From Lithodes maja (Eukaryota > Arthropoda > Malacostraca > Decapoda > Lithodidae): a stretch of 64,000 nt of DNA. The notes beneath the pieces were generated by a model, which saw nothing but the letters and a program-made list of their open reading frames with translations, was not told the DNA's origin and ran no database searches. This document shows, piece after piece, positions 34,851-45,832 of this stretch; position 1 is the first letter of the stretch; every line of letters begins with the position of its first letter. The translations under genes and the position numbers were made by a program. Where the stretch lies: assembly GCA_037953745.1 (NCBI GenBank), contig JBAKBP010013071.1:1-64000 (forward strand), in the 5' to 3' direction.

Positions 34851-35035
34851 ACTGAAGTCCACAAAAAAATTCTCGAGACAAAAGTGTTAAACTTCCTTAT
34901 GCAAGCACTAATTAACTGGAGTCTCTTAAATGCTCTACTAATTGCCATACAAAAAAAATATTCTTCAATATGCACGCTAAAGTACAAACAAACAAATGTT
35001 GTACAACTCTGCAAAAATTTATACTGTTCACAAAA

Positions 35036-35053
35036 TCCTAAGCAAGGTCGCCA
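35036..35053 (-). other. Primer-binding site of element C
   Basis: Minus strand TGGCGACCTTGCTTAGGA, identical to that of element D. Confidence 0.75.
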
Positions 35054-35055
35054 TT

Positions 35056-36899
35056 TGTTACGACCGGGCACTCGGGTACACAAGGGCTCTCACACAGGAC
35101 TCGAGTATGGCTCGCTGCCACAACGGAAACACACGATCCCAACCCCAGAGTACTGCCAGCCGAACAAAAAACACCAATACCCTCCAGAGTTCTATCTGCT
35201 ATAACGGGGTATACAAGAACTCGGTACTAGCATTTCACAACAGACTAATAAAGAGACGGGAGTTATCTAGTCTGGTCAACAATCAAACAAAGAAGTAAAT
35301 ACAACAACACCAAAGAATAGTGTTGGCCGAAGCCGAAGTAATCCACCCTTGACTAAGAACTTAAGAAGTCCTCCACCCTCTACTTCGGATCGGCACTATT
35401 ACGTTACGTTAAACAATAGTCCTCGAGCATCGAGCAAGGAATCTTCTGATAAAGTTAGATGCTTCTCGGATACTCGTGAGAAGTAAGTATCGGATTTTGA
35501 ACAGCAATTCAATAAGCAACACACTGGCAATTAACTAATATTAAAGGCTTTAAATTGACATAAGAAGAATTATAAGAATAGACAGTAGTAAATGGCAAAC
35601 ATAAAAAAGAAGTACTCCGACAATGCACTGGCAATAGCCTACTAGGATTGTGCTCGGGGGCCACTAATCTCTAAAGTAGCTATGCGTGCCACACATGAAA
35701 TCAATAGTGCATAAACAATAACATACATAAGGAAAGCTTCAATACTATGCTGTATCTGCTGACCGAGCAAAGTCTAGCTGGGATGTAGTAGGCTAGGAAA
35801 CAATGGCTGAGCAAGCGGCTCGTAGCCTAGCGAGGTCCTTAAGACTGTGCGGCCAAATTACGGTAATTGACGGGATGCTCTCTTGAGAGATCCAGATCAC
35901 TAGTATCTGGTTCTCTCCTGGCGATCCTCTCAAAGTCAAGCAAACGAGTTAGCACAGTGTTGGGTGGCAGAGGCAAAAGCCCTCACTCGCAACACAGTGC
36001 TAAACTCACAAGGTACACAGTCAGAAAGACCACCTAGGCTTCCCAAGTCTCCGTTGCGATTGCACAGGTTCAACAAAACCTAATACACATAGGGAATCAC
36101 AACTCTAGTCGCCTTATCCCAGTCTAGCATTACCTAGATCAGCAGAAAACAGGAACATGAATAATCATACACAGGGAAATGCATATACGAGTGCAACAAA
36201 CATTAATCAATCCTATTCTAGTTATCCCTTCCAAAATAGGCTATCTAATAGGCATATATCTCGTGAGAACTCAAGCGATAATACTTTGGCTGACTAGCTC
36301 TGCACCAAAGGGATCATTGAGGTTAAAAAAGGTTCGGGAAAAGAAGAAGGTAGGCGGTACAGAGAGTAGAGAAAGTTCACATCAGTCGGAAGAATATGTA
36401 TAGTTGCAAGGGATATGAGAAGTCGCTCTGCCTAATGAGTTCTGAAGAATATGTGGCGAGACTTCCCTTTTTATACTCGGCCCTCTAGTGAGCATATCGC
36501 AAACTACTAAGGACCGCCCACTAGCAATCATTACGTAATATTCTCTCTCAATCTGGGATCGACAAAGGATTTCCCACGCGCTGAGGAGGGAGGAGGGAGT
36601 TAGGCCTACCTGCCGCGTGGCGCACTCACTGGCCCCCGTTACGTAATCTCTCTCTCTCCTCTCATCATTACAAATAAGTCCCACACACAATACTTATAAC
36701 TAATGATATAAAATAGAACTCGTTGACTCAGATGAAAACAAAATACATATTTATAATACTTATAGTACAACGGCTCACATAAACTAAGTTAGGAAACTCT
36801 ACACAGACTACAGCCAAAGTTCCTGCCCTGACGATCCTAGCGAGAGTGGGGCCTGACTGGGCGTTCTGTACAGCATGCTCATACTCGACATGCGTCACA
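35056..36899 (-). repeat. Element C 5' LTR
   Basis: 1,844 bp, partner of 28676-30525, TGT...ACA ends. Confidence 0.95.
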
Positions 36900-36998
36900 A
36901 CCAACACTAAAGAAGACGTCGTAAGTGGCCTCTTATTCCAGAGGCCTATTTATACTGCTAGGTCAAGAGAGGCGCATTGTGTAAGAAGAATTGCCAAA

Positions 36999-37080
36999 CA
37001 AATTATTTCCTGCCTGTGAATGGAACCCGTGTCCTTTTGGCTGTGAACCAAGTGTGCTAACCAATATGCTATGGACCACT
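36999..37080 (-). mobile_element. tRNA-derived SINE head
   Basis: The minus strand reads like a tRNA with an A-box-like TAGCATATTGGTTAGCAC (37071-37054) and a B-box-like GGGTTCCATTC (37027-37017) at tRNA spacing. The conserved GGTTCGA has become GGTTCCA, so it is probably a SINE promoter rather than a working tRNA. The downstream SINE body would run to about 36904, where element C is inserted. Confidence 0.6.
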
Positions 37081-37107
37081 GTGTGTGTGTGTGTGTGTGT
37101 GTGTGTG
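37080..37107. repeat. (GT)n microsatellite
   Basis: About 14 uninterrupted GT units directly beside the SINE head. Confidence 0.95.
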
Positions 37108-37413
37108 ATTCTGTAAATTAGAACTTAAATTATATACCCGATAAACTAAATAATGCTTAGTTATACTCCCATATATTTCCATAGTAAACAGAATTTCATC
37201 GAAGTTAGATTCTAAAATCATGATACGGTAACGATAATTGTCTATATTGTAATAGTGTCTCATAGAAACAGTAAGAACTTTAGCTGTATATTAATACACC
37301 TATACACGTTCTTATCATTAATAATATTACCTGATGCAGATGTTGCAAATAGAACTACTCTATAAATCAGCACTGCAAGATGATGCAGATTATAACATAC
37401 CTGTATTATTTAA

Positions 37414-37892
37414 CCCTTCTTTGACAGTGCCCGGCTATAGCCGGGCGAGAGAACTTAGGACTATGTGGTGGGGCCCGGCTATAGTCGCATGCAATTTTGA
37501 GCACGTAATGTGCTCTGAGAGAGAGCGGAGCGGTGGGAGGAGCGTAGGTTACCTCATGACCACTCACCACGGTGGCTGTGGAGCTACTGAGATGTACTCC
37601 GCCCTACTCCACCCTCCCTCACTCGTTTCACACGTAATAATGTAAGGAAATGACCGTATTTTACCGATTTTGCCCTTCGGTTGCACGATCGTTGCAAGAC
37701 AACCAGTGATCGTAGAATGATGGTTCTGGTGTCATTGGAAAGCTCATTTAATGCCCTTTCAGGGATACATACTTGTATTACGCTCTGGCTCTTGTTTATG
37801 CATGAAAACGAGCACGGAAACAAGCTCGTTTACGGTAAAACCCCCCGCTGGGCGGCACAGTCAAATATACTCCACCACCCGCTCATTGAGTG
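37414..37892. mobile_element. Candidate TTAA-flanked MITE
   Basis: Sequence between TTAA at 37410-37413 and 37893-37896. The left end begins CCCTTCTTTGACAGTGCC, like the MITE at 15465. The right end matches poorly, although TTTGACTGTGCC occurs inverted about 30 bp inside it. A perfect 18-bp palindrome lies at 37429-37446. Boundaries are uncertain. Confidence 0.35.
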
Positions 37893-40094
37893 TTAAAAGA
37901 GTGTTAATTAGATAAAAGAACACAATTATTTACACCTCATTGTTTTATCAGGGAAATCAGCATAGAATGTGGGTTTATAACACTGAACTTTGTGTGTGTG
38001 TGTGTGTGTGTTAATCTACAAATAGTGTAGCGTGAAAATCGATTGATATTAACCTGAGAGAGAGAGAGAGAGAGAGACTTCTAATATGATACAAACAAAT
38101 AATGATAGCAATATTGTCATATGTAGCACCCAACGTGTGCAAGTACTGTGTGCCCTGGCTGTGGTAGTGTAGGCGGTGGGGGCTGCCTAGACACCACGGG
38201 TCTCTGCTAGACAGGACCACACGGGGGCTTGGGACGGGAGTGCAAACTAGACAGGTGCCACGTACCTAATTTTTTCGCAAAACTTAGTTGGGCTACTGTA
38301 CATGTCACGGGAATATAGCGAGGCGAGGGTTTAGTTGAACAAAAGACTCATGTACATTTTCTTCTTTAATAAATAAAACTTATGTACAATATTCTGGGCC
38401 TTAACTCGCCCACGAAGAGTAGTTATCTGTACGAGATCTGAGTGAGAAGTCCCCGCTCCCACTAAAGTCTCGTATTTATATCACACCATCAATTATATAA
38501 CTGGCACCTTAAGAATTAATGTTGCCGTTTTCCATTTTATATCATTTATTCATCATTAACTAATGTTAATACCTTAGTTTCAATTATAATGGTAACTCAT
38601 AAATAAACTCATTAGACTTAACACTTTAACAGATTAACAATTTATGTATTCAATATCTATACACACATAATACACAAATAATTAGTATATTAACCCTACC
38701 CCTTTAAACAATATGAACCTCGAAAAGCGCAAGGTATAAATATATGAATCCTTATAATTCAGGTTATTTCTATGAAGCCTCAACCGTCTCGTAATTTTTG
38801 TTATGTTTTTGAAGCCTCAACCATATAATAATTTATGGTATCTCTGAGGCCTCAGCCATCTAGTAATTTACGTTATCTATGAAGTCTCAGTTGTCTCCTG
38901 ACAGTACAGTTTGACGCAAATATTATATTCCGTTAATGGGGTCGTGATTTAGCAGCGCTGCACCCACCTCCCCAACCCCCCTTGTGCGGCAAACTGTACA
39001 TGTACAGTTGCGGCCAGTTCCGCGCAGGACACCCAATAGGTAGTAGCACAAATAGTTTTTATTAATTATCTGGTAACACTGATGAGAGGTGGGTAGGAGG
39101 TAAGGGATGGGGGAGGAGAGAGATGGGCGAATGAGGTGGGGAGTGTGGGAAACAAATGGTGGGGGTTAAAGTAGGAGGGGAGGGAGTTGAGAGGCCAACT
39201 TATAACTTATATACTGAGAAAACAAGAATTAATACATATTTCATAATTATGTGTAATTACGATTGCATAACATTAGATAACAGTTATAAAATGTGAATGA
39301 TAATGCTAGTAGTCTATAACGGAAATAATAAATTGTTTAATTAACATTATAAGGCTAAGAGGATAAGCCTAAACAAAAATTATCACACACCCCATACCCT
39401 AAAGTTCTCAAACACATAATTATCTGATGAAGTACCGGTACTATAGTATGTTTCGTATCATCCTGAAACCCTTCTATTGTAAATACTCTTTTTATCCAGA
39501 TATTTCTAAAGTACTACAAACAATTATTGAATGTTGCCAAACAATTTTACAATAAATCTTCTCATTATTGAAATTGTTATTTCTAAGAAATATATTTAGT
39601 TACAAGACACCTCTGCTTACATTTGATGTGTGAGTGTGTGTGTTTTCTTTGTGTGTGGGAGGGCGAAGGTGCGGGGTGCGTTTTTTCCTGCACACATACA
39701 CCTACTTACAAGCATGACGTTCTACATTTAAACTAGTAATCTTTATTCAGAGGATAACAGTCGTAGCGAATCATTCTTTTCTCTATGAGGATCATGATGC
39801 ATTATAACAACGTATGTTGGCTATCATTAGACGGTTTTATGCACTTAAGAAGATTTTGTAAACATATCCAGGGTATTAGCCATATTGGTTATCTTATTGA
39901 CTTTCATATACCAGCCCTAATCTGAATAAAATCATCTAAGGACAGCCATAATTCATTGCCATAACACGTCACCATTCTTGTGGAGTTAAGGAGTGGCACT
40001 ACAATTGACAATATTATTATTGAACACAGAACATCCCATCACTCAGATATGACATAACTACAAAACTACAAGAGTGTGTATCAGTATATAGCGA
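37893..40094. other. AT-rich region with microsatellites and possible promoter
   Basis: No coding region is seen. It contains (TG)n at 37991-38012 and (GA)n at 38058-38076. Around 38300-38490 the minus strand looks like an LTR core: a TATA-like ATATAAATACGAGAC near 38470-38484 and text ending CCCGTGACA at 38305. No matching second end with a target duplication was found. Around 38760-38900 a short phrase (GAAGCCTCAACC variants) occurs about four times. Confidence 0.45.
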
Positions 40095-41044
40095 CTGTAA
40101 TCATCATCACCCTGAGTTAGTCCACTGCAAGGCCTCTCCCAAACGTTTCCACTCCAACCGGTCAGATGTGATTCTGTTCCATCCCACCCCAGCAAACTTT
40201 CGGATCTCATCCCTCCATCTAGTTCTCTGTCTACCCCTTCTTCTAGCTCCATCTGATATCTTATCTTCTAAATATATGATCTGCTCAGGACCATTTTCTC
40301 TGTTTTATGGTACTGAGAATATCTTCTACTTGGGTTTGTTTTCTTATCAAAGAGGCTCTTTTCTTATCTCTCCAAGTTATGCCTAACATTATCCTCTCCA
40401 TTCCTATTTGGGCACTTCTAAGCTTACGTTCTAGAAACTTTGTTATACTCCAAGTTTCTGATTCATAAATTATTATAGGGAGGACACATTGGTTGTATAC
40501 TTTAATTTTTAATTAAATGGGTAGCTTGCTTTTCATAATGGAGCTCAGTTTACCAAATGCACTCCATCCCGTACCAATCCTTCGCTTGATTATCTAGAGT
40601 GATCTAGGTTTGTCTTTATAACCTGACCTAGATATATGTATTTTTTCGACTGCTTCTATCACTTCATCTTCTATCTGTATTTGTTGTGGTTGCAGAAGAT
40701 AATTAAACATAATCTTGGTTTTCTTTCTTATAATTTTCAGTCATACATTAAGGCTTTCTCTGTTCAAATCTTCCATCAGTTGTAATTCTTCCCCTGAGTC
40801 GCTGAAAAGAACTATGTTATCAGCGATTCTGAGGTTGCTTAGGTATTCTCCGTTAACATTTATTTCCTTATTGTCCCAGTCAAAATTCCTAAATATTTCT
40901 TCCAAACACGCTGTGAACAGTTTTAGTGAAATTGTATCGCCCTGTCGTACCCCGTTCTTAATTGGTATTTTCTCACTTTCCTTGTGGAGCTTTATTGTTG
41001 CGGTTCCATCGTTATATATTGTTGTGGTTCCATCGTTATATATG
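40095..41044 (-). pseudogene. RTE-like LINE, RT palm to C-terminus
   Basis: The minus strand reads, with several stops, KNGVRQGDTISLKLFTACLE (about 40960), an altered RT active site LRIADNIVLFSDSG (about 40830; usual ADD is ADN), CVLPIIIYESETW (about 40480), RRGRQRTRWRDEIRKFAGVG (about 40240) and WKRLGEALQWT. It ends with TGA at 40107-40109, then a TGATGATGATTACAG tail of the short-repeat kind common in RTE elements. A 24-bp internal duplication near 41010 repeats the YNDGT text. Active-site loss plus stops make it dead. The 5' half continues at 41915 beyond an inserted LTR. Confidence 0.85.
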
Positions 41045-41197
41045 TGTAACCTGCATATTACACTTAAATATAATTATATGCAGGTAAACTAGACTGAATT
41101 ACTTAATATGCCCAGTCTTATTAATACTCACTATCAATTTAGCTATCTTATTTAACCATCCTGTGTACCATCAGCATTCTAAGATGATTATATATAA

Positions 41198-41259
<62 letters not shown>

Positions 41260-41914
41260 CCCCGTAATATATAACACTAGTATAACCTATTAACCCTTTT
41301 AGTTAATCACATATTTAACTACACATTCTTAATCCCCAAGTTAATCTCATCACAGAGATATATAACTATCTAAATTGTTTATACTTACGAATTATAAACA
41401 ATTAACTATAAACATTTTCCCCCACAGACATCACAGAATGTCACTGTTAAACATACACAACTCTCATGACCCACCTAGGGATATGCTGAGTAAACAACTC
41501 CACCTTAGTTCTCACACACAGACAGCTTGATAATCTCTCTACCCAGGGCAGTGAATCAGGGAAGTTATACACTATTTCTCCTGCATTTCACCCCTTCCCC
41601 CCTATCACTTAAACACTCTACACAAGGGATCTGACAAGGAAGGTTCAATCCATTTATACCTCCTGCTAATCACCCCCTTTCCCATTACTTAACTCTTCTT
41701 AGACTAAGACTTACACATAATCTAAGTCAGAGACTTATATCAAGCCCTTACCTAATAAGTCTATGTCTCCTCATCTATAACTCATATAACCTCATCTATA
41801 ACCACTTAGGAGTTATATTTAAACTGTTGTATTCTATCTTAATATAAAGTATAGCTCAACCCAGTTTTCTTTACTCCTTATACATATATATTGATAACAT
41901 ATACGCATGTTACA
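41045..41914. mobile_element. Solo LTR inserted in the RTE LINE
   Basis: 870 bp with TGTAAC...GTTACA ends, flanked by tatg at 41041-41044 and 41915-41918. Deleting it with one tatg copy rejoins the RTE reverse transcriptase frame exactly at an EDIYNDGT join. It has no internal gene or second LTR, so it is best read as a solo LTR. It carries a long TA microsatellite. It is unrelated by eye to the LTRs of A-D. Confidence 0.75.
41201..41256. repeat. (TA)n microsatellite
   Basis: About 28 TA units inside the solo LTR. Confidence 0.95.
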
Positions 41915-42236
41915 TATGTCTTCTAAAACCTGTGCATAATTATCTTCTACTCCTTGTTTTCCAATCGCTCTCATTAAAGCAGTTTTATTTTTCGTAATCT
42001 ATAAATGCCTTACACAAGGGTTTTTGTAATTCATCTATTTTCTCAATTATTTGGTTAACAAATTGCATATGATCTGTTGTTGAGTGTCCACGTTGGAAAC
42101 CTGCTTGTTTTCTTGGCTGATTTGAATCTAGTGTTCTACCTATCCGGTTAGTGACGATTTTAGTGAATAGGTTATACAAAACTGAAAGCAAGCTAATAAT
42201 TGGTCGATAGTTTTCAGGTCTTTAGCAACTCCTTTT
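41915..42236 (-). pseudogene. RTE-like LINE, RT fingers
   Basis: The minus strand reads ENYRPI then SLLSVLYNLFTKIVTNRI, QPRKQAGFQRGHSTTDHMQF and LCKAFIDYEK. After a small shift it continues ALMRAIGKQGVEDNYAQVLED up to the LTR insertion. This is the N-terminal RT section of the copy whose C-terminal half is at 40095-41044. Its 5' end is cut where a tRNA-like segment begins at 42237. Confidence 0.85.
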
Positions 42237-42319
42237 TTTATCCTGACCAGGATTCGAACCCACTCACTTCAAGTATATTTGGGAAAGTTGGGTTCCGTAT
42301 CCACTCAACCATGGATAAA
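42237..42319 (-). mobile_element. tRNA-like element, probable SINE
   Basis: 83 nt on the minus strand. A 7-bp acceptor-like pairing TTTATCC/GGATAAA closes it. It has an A-box-like TGGTTGAGTGG, a D-stem pairing GGTT/AACC and a perfect B box GGTTCGAATCC. The T-stem pairs poorly (about 3 bp) and a clean anticodon stem is not evident, so I call a tRNA-derived SINE or tRNA pseudogene rather than a tRNA gene. A run of A follows on its 3' side, then RTE sequence. Confidence 0.55.
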
Positions 42320-42363
42320 ATTGGACACATATTACCATTATACTTGCACGTTATCAGAACAAT

Positions 42364-42776
42364 GTTGTTGTTGTTGTTGTTCCCCAAGCTACCTGGCCGA
42401 ACAGCCCCAAGGCCCCGAGTAAGGCCAAGGCCATAAACGAGCGCCCCCACAGAACGTACCTCCCTGCCGACCACAATAAAGCCTGGGTGACCGAAGCCAC
42501 TCCATGGCGGGGAGCTGAGAGGGTGCGTAAACGCCCGGGAAACCAAAGCCCCACCCAGGGCCCTGTGCCCCTCAGCAATTATGAAGAGAAAGTTGAGGGG
42601 CAAAGGAATAATGTGACGCTTTAGCTTCCAATCTTGGTAGATTGGGAGGTCAATCCACGGAAGAGACGCCGTCACTTGAGATCTAGAAAATATATAAGTA
42701 AAAGGAACAGTCAGAGTAAGCTATGGGTATGGCAGAGATCGTTCAGGTCTCACTCTGATAGACCAGCCCATCGCCA
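42364..42776 (-). mobile_element. SINE with (AAC)n tail
   Basis: A 413-bp insertion flanked by the 13-bp direct repeat ttatcagaacaat at 42351-42363 and 42777-42789. On the minus strand it ends in (AAC) repeats, seen as TTG at 42364-42380. It has no protein frame of note. The 5' part reads CCTGAACGATCTC near 42740, faintly like 5S rRNA; I would not name the head on that. The 13-bp duplication and simple-repeat tail indicate LINE-driven insertion. Confidence 0.75.
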
Positions 42777-43074
42777 TTATCAGAACAATTAATTAAGACG
42801 CTCACCTAAAGAATATTAAAGGAACATTATGGCTCTGATTTACACCAACTGTTGTAATTGAATATTGCTTCAAACCAAGCGAAGTTCGTATACCAAAGTC
42901 TCCCATAGCAACAGGCATATACCCCATCCCCATCCCCTTTCCATCTCTACTCTACCTACTCCTTATCGTGATTATGACGTAATCTTCAGAAAGGAACCAA
43001 TATAATTCCAACCGAGGTATTGTGGAAATCTTAAATGTGGGAAAATTGAGTAGAGGACTTGTGTAACACTGCAA

Positions 43075-43242
43075 ATGAACCGATAGCAGACTCGGCTAGC
43101 TATGATAGCCCGAATTGTCTCCCTCCAACATATTGGCTGGACCGTACGATGAACTGCTCAGCATCTTGGTGTTACAAAATCAACGGTGGGGAAATGGGAT
43201 AAACGTTGGCAGGAGACTGGGAATCTGAATGACCTACTGTAG
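43075..43242 (+). pseudogene. Tc1-like transposase N-terminal fragment
   Basis: The plus strand reads, from an ATG at 43075, MNR-stop-QTRLAMIARIVSLQHIGWTVR-stop-TAQHLGVTKSTVGKWDKRW then QETGNLND. This is the first helix-turn-helix of Tc1-like transposases. Two in-frame stops and abrupt loss of similarity after about 43242 show a dead fragment; the DDE domain is not seen nearby. Confidence 0.75.
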
Positions 43243-44133
43243 GTGTGTAAATCGGCTTTCCTTGATGATAGAAATATTTAGTTATTATATAATTATCAAA
43301 TACGTAATGATGTGTCTTGTTTCTGTATTCTGCATGAACAGGAATGGAAAACTAGGGGACGATATCACTCCTAGATATGAAGTTAATCAATGGAGTAGAT
43401 GCATAAATGTAGGAGGAATATTTCATATATATATATATATATGTTTGGCAAGGACCTAAATAGATAATAATTATATGAGCATTTTTATACTAGGCTAAAC
43501 CGAATTGTATGCTTTATATGTAATATGGATACATAATTATATCATAATCTTCTTAAACATAAAGGCTTAGTGAAAAGGCGGTATATACTAGAAAATTGTG
43601 AGGTCATAAATATACAGTATATCCTGCCATATGACAGTTTTCGAAATATTACATACAATGGTAAACTTTTATTGCAATATTCTAAAGCCGAAGAAAAGAA
43701 CCTGTATATAAAATATCGACACGTAAGCTTACATATTTAATTTATGTTCAATATGGTGAAGAAGATGCCTTTACAAAATAAGAATACGTATGTGTATGTT
43801 AACTATTGTGACTATCTACATATCTATATTTGGAAATGCATCACAAATAGTTTATAATTCAGGTATTAGGTGTTGCAGCATTAATCGCTGATAAATCAGA
43901 AACAAGAACCTTATACAGTTCCACTAAAATCCTTATAGTCATTATTTCGTATAAAGTATAATGCCCTTACTCTCTCGATAACCTATATAATGACAAATGA
44001 ATTTACCATAAGTCTGTTGAAAGCCGTATGCTGTAAGTTATGGCAAGACGCTTCAAATCGGGTGAATTATTTATTCATAACTTGGACTCCCCTGTTATAC
44101 TAGAACAAACGTCCAAGTGTAGAGCTTTGTAAT
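43243..44133. other. AT-rich stretch without recognisable gene
   Basis: Contains a short TA tract at about 43427-43441. Nothing coding is seen. Confidence 0.5.
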
Positions 44134-45216
44134 TTGTCATTCTACATTTATTAGTCAACATAGCCGGTTATATTTATCATTCTACATTTATCAGTCAACA
44201 TAGCCGGTTATATTTATCATTCTACATTTATCAGTCAACATAGCCGGTTATATTTGTCATTCTACATTTATCAGTCAACATAGCCGGTTATATTTATCAT
44301 TCTACATTTATCAGTCAACATAGCCGGTTATATTTGTCATTCTACATTTATCAGTCAACATAGCCGGTTATATTTGTCATTCTACATTTATCAGTCAACA
44401 TAGCCGGTTATATTTATCATTCTACATTTATCAGTCAACATAGCCGGTTATATTTGTCATTCTACATTTATCAGTCAACATAGCCGGTTATATTTATCAT
44501 TCTACATTTATCAGTCAACATAGCCGGTTATATTTGTCATTCTACATTTATCAGTCAACATAGCCGGTTATATTTGTCATTCTACATTTATTAGTCAACA
44601 TAGCCGGTTATATTTGTCATTCTACATTTATCAGTCAACATAGCCGGTTATATTTGTCATTCTACATTTATCAGTCAACATAGCCGGTTATATTTGTCAT
44701 TCTACATTTATCAGTCAACATAGCCGGTTATATTTGTCATTCTACATTTATCAGTCAACATAGCCGGTTAAATTTATCATTCTACATTTATCAGTCAACA
44801 TAGCCGGTTATATTTGTCATTCTACATTTATCGGTCAACATAGCCGGTTATATTTATCATTCTACATTTATCAGTCAACATAGCCGGTTATATTTGTCAT
44901 TCTACATTTATCAGTCAACATAGCCGGTTATATTTGTCATTCTACATTTATTAGTCAACATAGCCGGTTATATTTGTCATTCTACATTTATCAGTCAACA
45001 TAGCCGGTTATATTTGTCATTCTACATTTATCAGTCAACATAGCCGGTTATATTTGTCATTCTACATTTATCAGTCAACATAGCCGGTTATATTTGTCAT
45101 TCTACATTTATCAGTCAACATAGCCGGTTATATTTGTCATTCTACATTTATCAGTCAACATAGCCGGTTATATTTGTCATTCTACATTTATCAGTCAACA
45201 TAGCCGGTTATATTTC
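44134..45216. repeat. 40-bp minisatellite, 27 copies
   Basis: Unit tctacatttatcagtcaaca followed by tagccggttatatttrtcat. Units are nearly identical. Variation is mostly one A/G site (tatttatcat or tatttgtcat) and one C/T site (tcagtc or ttagtc, the T form in units 1, 12 and 21), plus one aattt and one tcggtc. No unit is out of phase. Confidence 0.97.
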
Positions 45217-45588
45217 CGCTGATGGTAAATTGAATCCCTTAACAACTGATGTATCGATACGTATTGGAATAATATCAATCTACTATGTCTGTGCGTCGTA
45301 TTAATTCCAGGTTTTCATAAATTATAACATATGTCGCTACAAAATCTACGTAATAGCTGAGCAACCACGAAAGCAACATAGCAATTTACCATTAGCTGGA
45401 TTTTTTTTACTATAGTAGTGTATGATATCCAAGCTAGGAGCTGTAAGATTATACTTAAGCACAGCTAATATTGGTTTCATTGAAGAGGATAGTCAGGTGA
45501 AGATAGTGAGGGATAAGCCTTTACAACGGCAAAATCTATATTTCTTTTTGGCTATGCTAAGGTCCCTCAGACAAGACTGGCTATGAAT
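45217..45588. other. Spacer between the two minisatellites
   Basis: No gene or repeat recognised. Confidence 0.5.
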
Positions 45589-45832
45589 TCTCAAACGACC
45601 GGTATCGTCTTAGGGACTAGTTGAAGCAATAGGGAACCTCTCCAATAATTCTCAAACGACCGGTATCGTCATAAGGACTAGTTGAAGCAATAGGGAACCT
45701 CTCCAATAATTCTCAAACGACCGGTATCGTCTTAGGGACTAGTTGAAGCAATAGGGAACCTCTCCAATAATTCTCAAACGACCGGTATCGTCTTAGGGAC
45801 TAGTTGAAGCAATAGGGAACCTCTCCAATAAG
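45589..45832. repeat. Short-type monomers (about 61 bp), four copies
   Basis: Each monomer is ttctcaaacgaccggtatcg plus a second half, ggactagttgaagcaatagg and following bases, which is shared with the 81-bp monomers. Two more copies lie at about 57772-57880. Confidence 0.9.

Larger units (their letters stand above)
28676..36899 (-). mobile_element. Gypsy element C, non-autonomous Gag-protease derivative
   Basis: An 8.22-kb LTR element on the minus strand with LTRs of 1,850 and 1,844 bp. Target duplication acca lies at 28672-28675 and 36900-36903. It has a primer-binding site and polypurine tract like A and B, and a single long open frame at 34850-31017. Integrase core, RT palm and the first RNase H motif are missing. 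It is the same subfamily as element D (same LTR type, same internal deletions). 30542-31016 is a transcribed but non-coding tail with short runs of T. Confidence 0.95.

Noticed and set aside
42237..42319. Functional tRNA gene
   Set aside because: The acceptor-like stem and boxes are good, but the T-stem pairs poorly and no clear anticodon stem was found by hand; a SINE or pseudogene fits better.
44134..45216. Regular 40-bp repeats considered as a CRISPR array
   Set aside because: There are no unique spacers; the units abut directly and differ only by point variants, in eukaryotic DNA.
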